From Microplitis mediator (taxonomy: Eukaryota > Arthropoda > Insecta > Hymenoptera > Braconidae), in NCBI RefSeq assembly GCF_029852145.1, contig NC_079971.1, forward strand, positions 22,567,563 to 22,631,562: a stretch of DNA of 64,000 nt, written 5' to 3'. The notes beneath the pieces are model-generated. The model made no database searches. It was not told where the DNA came from and saw nothing but the letters and a program-made list of their open reading frames with translations. The position numbers and the translations under genes are program-made. Positions 61,200 through 64,000 of the stretch are shown in pieces (the first letter of the stretch is position 1; the number at the start of each line of letters is the position of its first letter).

Positions 61200-62449
61200 T
61201 CCAAAAATCTTATTTGAAATGTTCAAACAAAGGAAATGCGCACCCGTTTTATTATAATTGGGAGGAATGACCTAGATGAGCCACTAGCCTTATCTCTGAT
61301 ATTGAAGCGTCCTGATGTTTTGGTGCAAGGACCTTTGTTTTCAAAGGTTAATTTTGGATGGCTGTCGATCAACACGGCTTTTGAATTAAACATGCTCTCT
61401 AATGGCGATTAAAGAGGTTGTTTAGGACGATTTATGTGTTTACTTATGTATAAGTTTCTAAGCTTTTTCAATTGTCGATCAAAATTGAAATAATTTCTGT
61501 GAATACAAACATCTGATGTATCGTTATGGCGGTATCATGCAAGAATTCATCTATATAACTTTAGCAGTGATCTAGTAGCTGCAGTAACCATCCATTCTAT
61601 TCCTACATTCACGATTCGATCATTGCCACCCCTGGAATTATTCCAGTAATAAAATGTACCTCTGGTGTGTTTGGTTTTCACTCCCACTCCGGGTGTTCTA
61701 TACACTAAATATTCCGCTTTTTCTTACAGATGCGAGGCTTGGAAAAAATCAGTAGTAGGAGAGATTCCGAGGTTTAGTCTTCTTCTGGGACGAGTATATG
61801 TGTATCGCTAATTTCACTAATTTTAGGTAGTTATGCGATTGTAGTGGCAGTCAAAAATTGTATCATGCTAGTCACGAGACTCTTTTTCGTTGCATGGACA
61901 GATTAACTCTTACGCGGCAGCATAATATATCTCTATTATAAAATAAAGTGATTGTAATAATGCTGTTTGTAAAAATTTCTCTAAAATTTCGTCTTTTCTT
62001 AGTTAAAGTAAGGGGGAGTATATATATATATATATATATAAATACTATTTGAAGTTATCAATTGTGATATAAGATTATGTTTTATAGTTTTGTATCAAAC
62101 AATCTGTTACAAATTTTAATGACAATGATATATATTTTTTATTCTAAAAAATCATCATAATATTAATCAGTATTATTATTTCAACAAAAATTTCAATTGA
62201 ATACATAATTTGCTGATTGTAAAGTTTAATAGCTTTTTGAATATTGAACATAAATGACGAACAGCGCAAATAGCTTAAGCTTTTAAACGTAAAAGTTATT
62301 TATCTTCTGTTCTGGTATCATAATCATTTAACAAAGGGACGAACCTGTTATTTGTAAAGCGCCAATTTAGGTTGGAGAGTTTTGATGAACGTTGCATTTT
62401 GTAAAGTTATCTGAGTTTAAGCAATCGAAACAGATCCGGTCTGCGACCA
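61200..62449. other. Gene-free spacer
   Basis: No gene is supported. Contains the left arm of a TA hairpin (TTAGTTAAAGTAAGGGGGAG) and a TA run at about 61,995-62,040. Confidence 0.4.
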
Positions 62450-62703
62450 CACGATTGCGTCATCACGGATAAATAATTACCTACTTGAGGAAAACCAAAC
62501 TCATAGATAACAAAATATCGGGCAGATCATGGTTTAATTAAATAAATTGCCTAAGGTTAAAAACTGTGTACTGTTTTCCTCCTTGTTCATTAGTCCTGTT
62601 TCAGTGTTGAACTAACTACAGTCCAAAAAGTGAGTGTAGTAAACTGTTGAATTCAAGTTTACTAAAAGTTCTTTAATATCGATTGTTTTCCTGAGTTTTT
62701 AAA

Positions 62704-63021
62704 ATGGATGATATTCGCAAAAGAAGTAATGCATTTTGTGCCTGCTGTGGGGAAGGCAGGTTAGTTAAAGTACGCTTTCATTTCCAAATCATCTAATTTC
62801 CAGTCCCAATATGAGTTTACTGACCTTTTCTCTGGAAATTTTACAAGTGTACATCACTCTGTGAACGCATTACATAAACATACCAATTTAAGGAATTTTG
62901 TCATAGGATACCTAGGAGACCACCGAGTTTAAAAATCATAAAACCTAAAGTTTCATGGGGAAGTGAAGAAACTATTCGGAGAGATGGGCAAAAGATACTT
63001 TTACGTCGCAATACTATTTGA
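62704..63021 (+). CDS. 56-residue basic two-exon protein, copy 2
   Basis: Coding exons 62,704-62,759 (56 bases, phase 2, donor GTTAGT) and 62,907-63,021, the same lengths as at 52,289. It begins M-D-D-I-R-K-R-S and keeps C-A-C-C and the R-R-P-P segment. In this copy the intron contains an early stop in the read-through frame, confirming that the spliced form is the conserved one. PolyA signal at 63,163-63,168. Confidence 0.75.
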
Positions 63022-63500
63022 AATGAAACAGCCATTAATTATCATTAAGTTTAATTACCTGAACAACTATTTCGGTCACAATTTTTCTTACCCACATTGT
63101 CTTAAGTGTAAGGTTCAATAACTATCAAAATCTATGTACTTTTAACATGAAAGATTTCTGAAAATAAAATATTTATAACAAGAATCTGTAGTTTCTATTT
63201 TATATTGAAAAGAAGTCCTTAAGCATAACTTTGACAATTTAAGAAACTATTATTAACCTATAGTAAAAGCTACATTTATTTTACCCAAGGCTTGACAATC
63301 CTCTATGAAAATGCATAAAAACAAAGAAAACGTAGATGACAAGATTAAACACCTAATTTACTACTTTCCATCGCGTCATACAGCAAAGTATATGAAGTAA
63401 ACAGCTTAATGTACTTTGAACACTGATTACAAAGTTAATCTACAAAAAACCTAGCCAACAGCTGATAAGAATATATTGATTTTTGGAAAACATACCGCGC

Positions 63501-64000
63501 TTAGTATTTTTTGGTAAATAACCAAAAATCTCTGCACCTGTAGACTCCACCTCTTGCTCCTTTTGCACGTAATATATTTATCATCTTTATATCATTACGC
63601 TCGCACGCGACATAGTACGGCGTCTTGAATAAATAATTGTAAAGTCCCATGTTTATTCCGGGTTGATTGCACAGCCAGGTTGCAAGCTTATGGTCTTGTG
63701 TATAAGTCGCAATATGCAGTGGTGTATTACCGAAGACTCGCTCTTGGCCATTGATGTCAGCACCCCACTCCATCAGAAGTTTCAGCTTTTCTCGAGGGTC
63801 AGCAATGCCTGGGTTGGAGACAATGTGGACACACTGTTTTCCATGTCGGTTGTATTGCCGCACCAGATGTCGATTGGCATCACTGATAACATTGTTGAAC
63901 GCCATCAAATCAGTAATATCGCCTTCACGGCAGAGATAATGAAGGATATTCTCACCTTCAATGTCAGGATTACCAGCAGAAACGATTTCTTCTGGAGGCA
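63501..64000 (-). CDS. vank: Vankyrin 3, start cut by the window edge
   Basis: Runs in frame to the last base of the window. Comparison with 53,076-53,579 shows that only the first codon and one base are missing. The four ankyrin repeats are kept, with few replacements. No break is seen in the visible part. Role as for vankyrin 1. Confidence 0.88.
   Translation of the reverse strand, partial: PPEEIVSAGNPDIEGENILHYLCREGDITDLMAFNNVISDANRHLVRQYNRHGKQCVHIVSNPGIADPREKLKLLMEWGADINGQERVFGNTPLHIATYTQDHKLATWLCNQPGINMGLYNYLFKTPYYVACERNDIKMINILRAKGARGGVYRCRDFWLFTKKY

Larger units (their letters stand above)
62450..64000 (+). repeat. Duplicated small gene plus vankyrin block, copy 2
   Basis: Second copy of 51,455-53,612, without the SINE, continuing beyond the window. 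Confidence 0.75.

Overview
The window is AT-rich, intron-containing DNA dense in foldback elements and microsatellites. It carries intact ankyrin-only IkB-like genes (vankyrins), a BEN-domain gene and several clusters of small, multi-copy, two- to four-exon genes. This combination points to a bracovirus proviral locus in the genome of a parasitoid braconid wasp, most likely a Cotesia-type microgastrine. That identification is an inference from gene families, since no species marker is present. No virion structural or replication gene is seen, as expected for the packaged part of a bracovirus, which carries virulence genes only.

Layout. 66-8,125: two BEN-related genes without a BEN domain (810-2,119 and 2,701-3,736), then a third (6,006-6,848) followed by gene debris. 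9,704-11,781: the one complete BEN gene, three coding exons. 14,972-28,985: a diverged tandem duplicate of the first block (genes 15,392-16,716, 17,298-18,352, 24,631-25,473, 26,881-27,723), enlarged by an AT foldback element and by an insertion with two small genes of a second family (22,254-22,547 and 22,789-23,049). 28,985-29,600: debris of further copies. 29,895-39,901: a stretch of about 10 kb bounded by two 56-bp direct repeats with a perfect 19-bp core, holding a serine-rich gene and a pair of 66-residue genes. It is the best candidate for a packaged circle. 41,000-50,500: gene-free repeat territory with about 1-kb tandem units, a repeat family starting TTAACTTCCCGC, GT and TA microsatellites and a 545-bp foldback. 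51,455-54,347: a 5S-rRNA-derived SINE, a 56-residue spliced gene and two vankyrins. 55,869-61,152: a small membrane protein and three genes of the second family. 62,450-64,000: a second copy of the small gene plus vankyrin block, running off the window.

Gene logic. The BEN family shares one plan: a leader intron, an N-terminal exon with a V-P-x-x-W motif, a phase-1 intron, then a short Y-x-x-A piece. Only the gene at 9,704 continues into a BEN domain. The others stop after a helical region. They may act as partial competitors of the full protein or may have taken new roles; this is inference. The second family (V-P-x-x-W near the N-terminus, about 87 residues or longer) usually has introns in its untranslated regions on both sides of the coding part. 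The vankyrins belong to a family known to block NF-kB signalling in parasitised caterpillars. The most striking pattern is that coding exons of one duplicated pair have diverged much more than the surrounding introns and intergenic DNA, which suggests strong selection for change.
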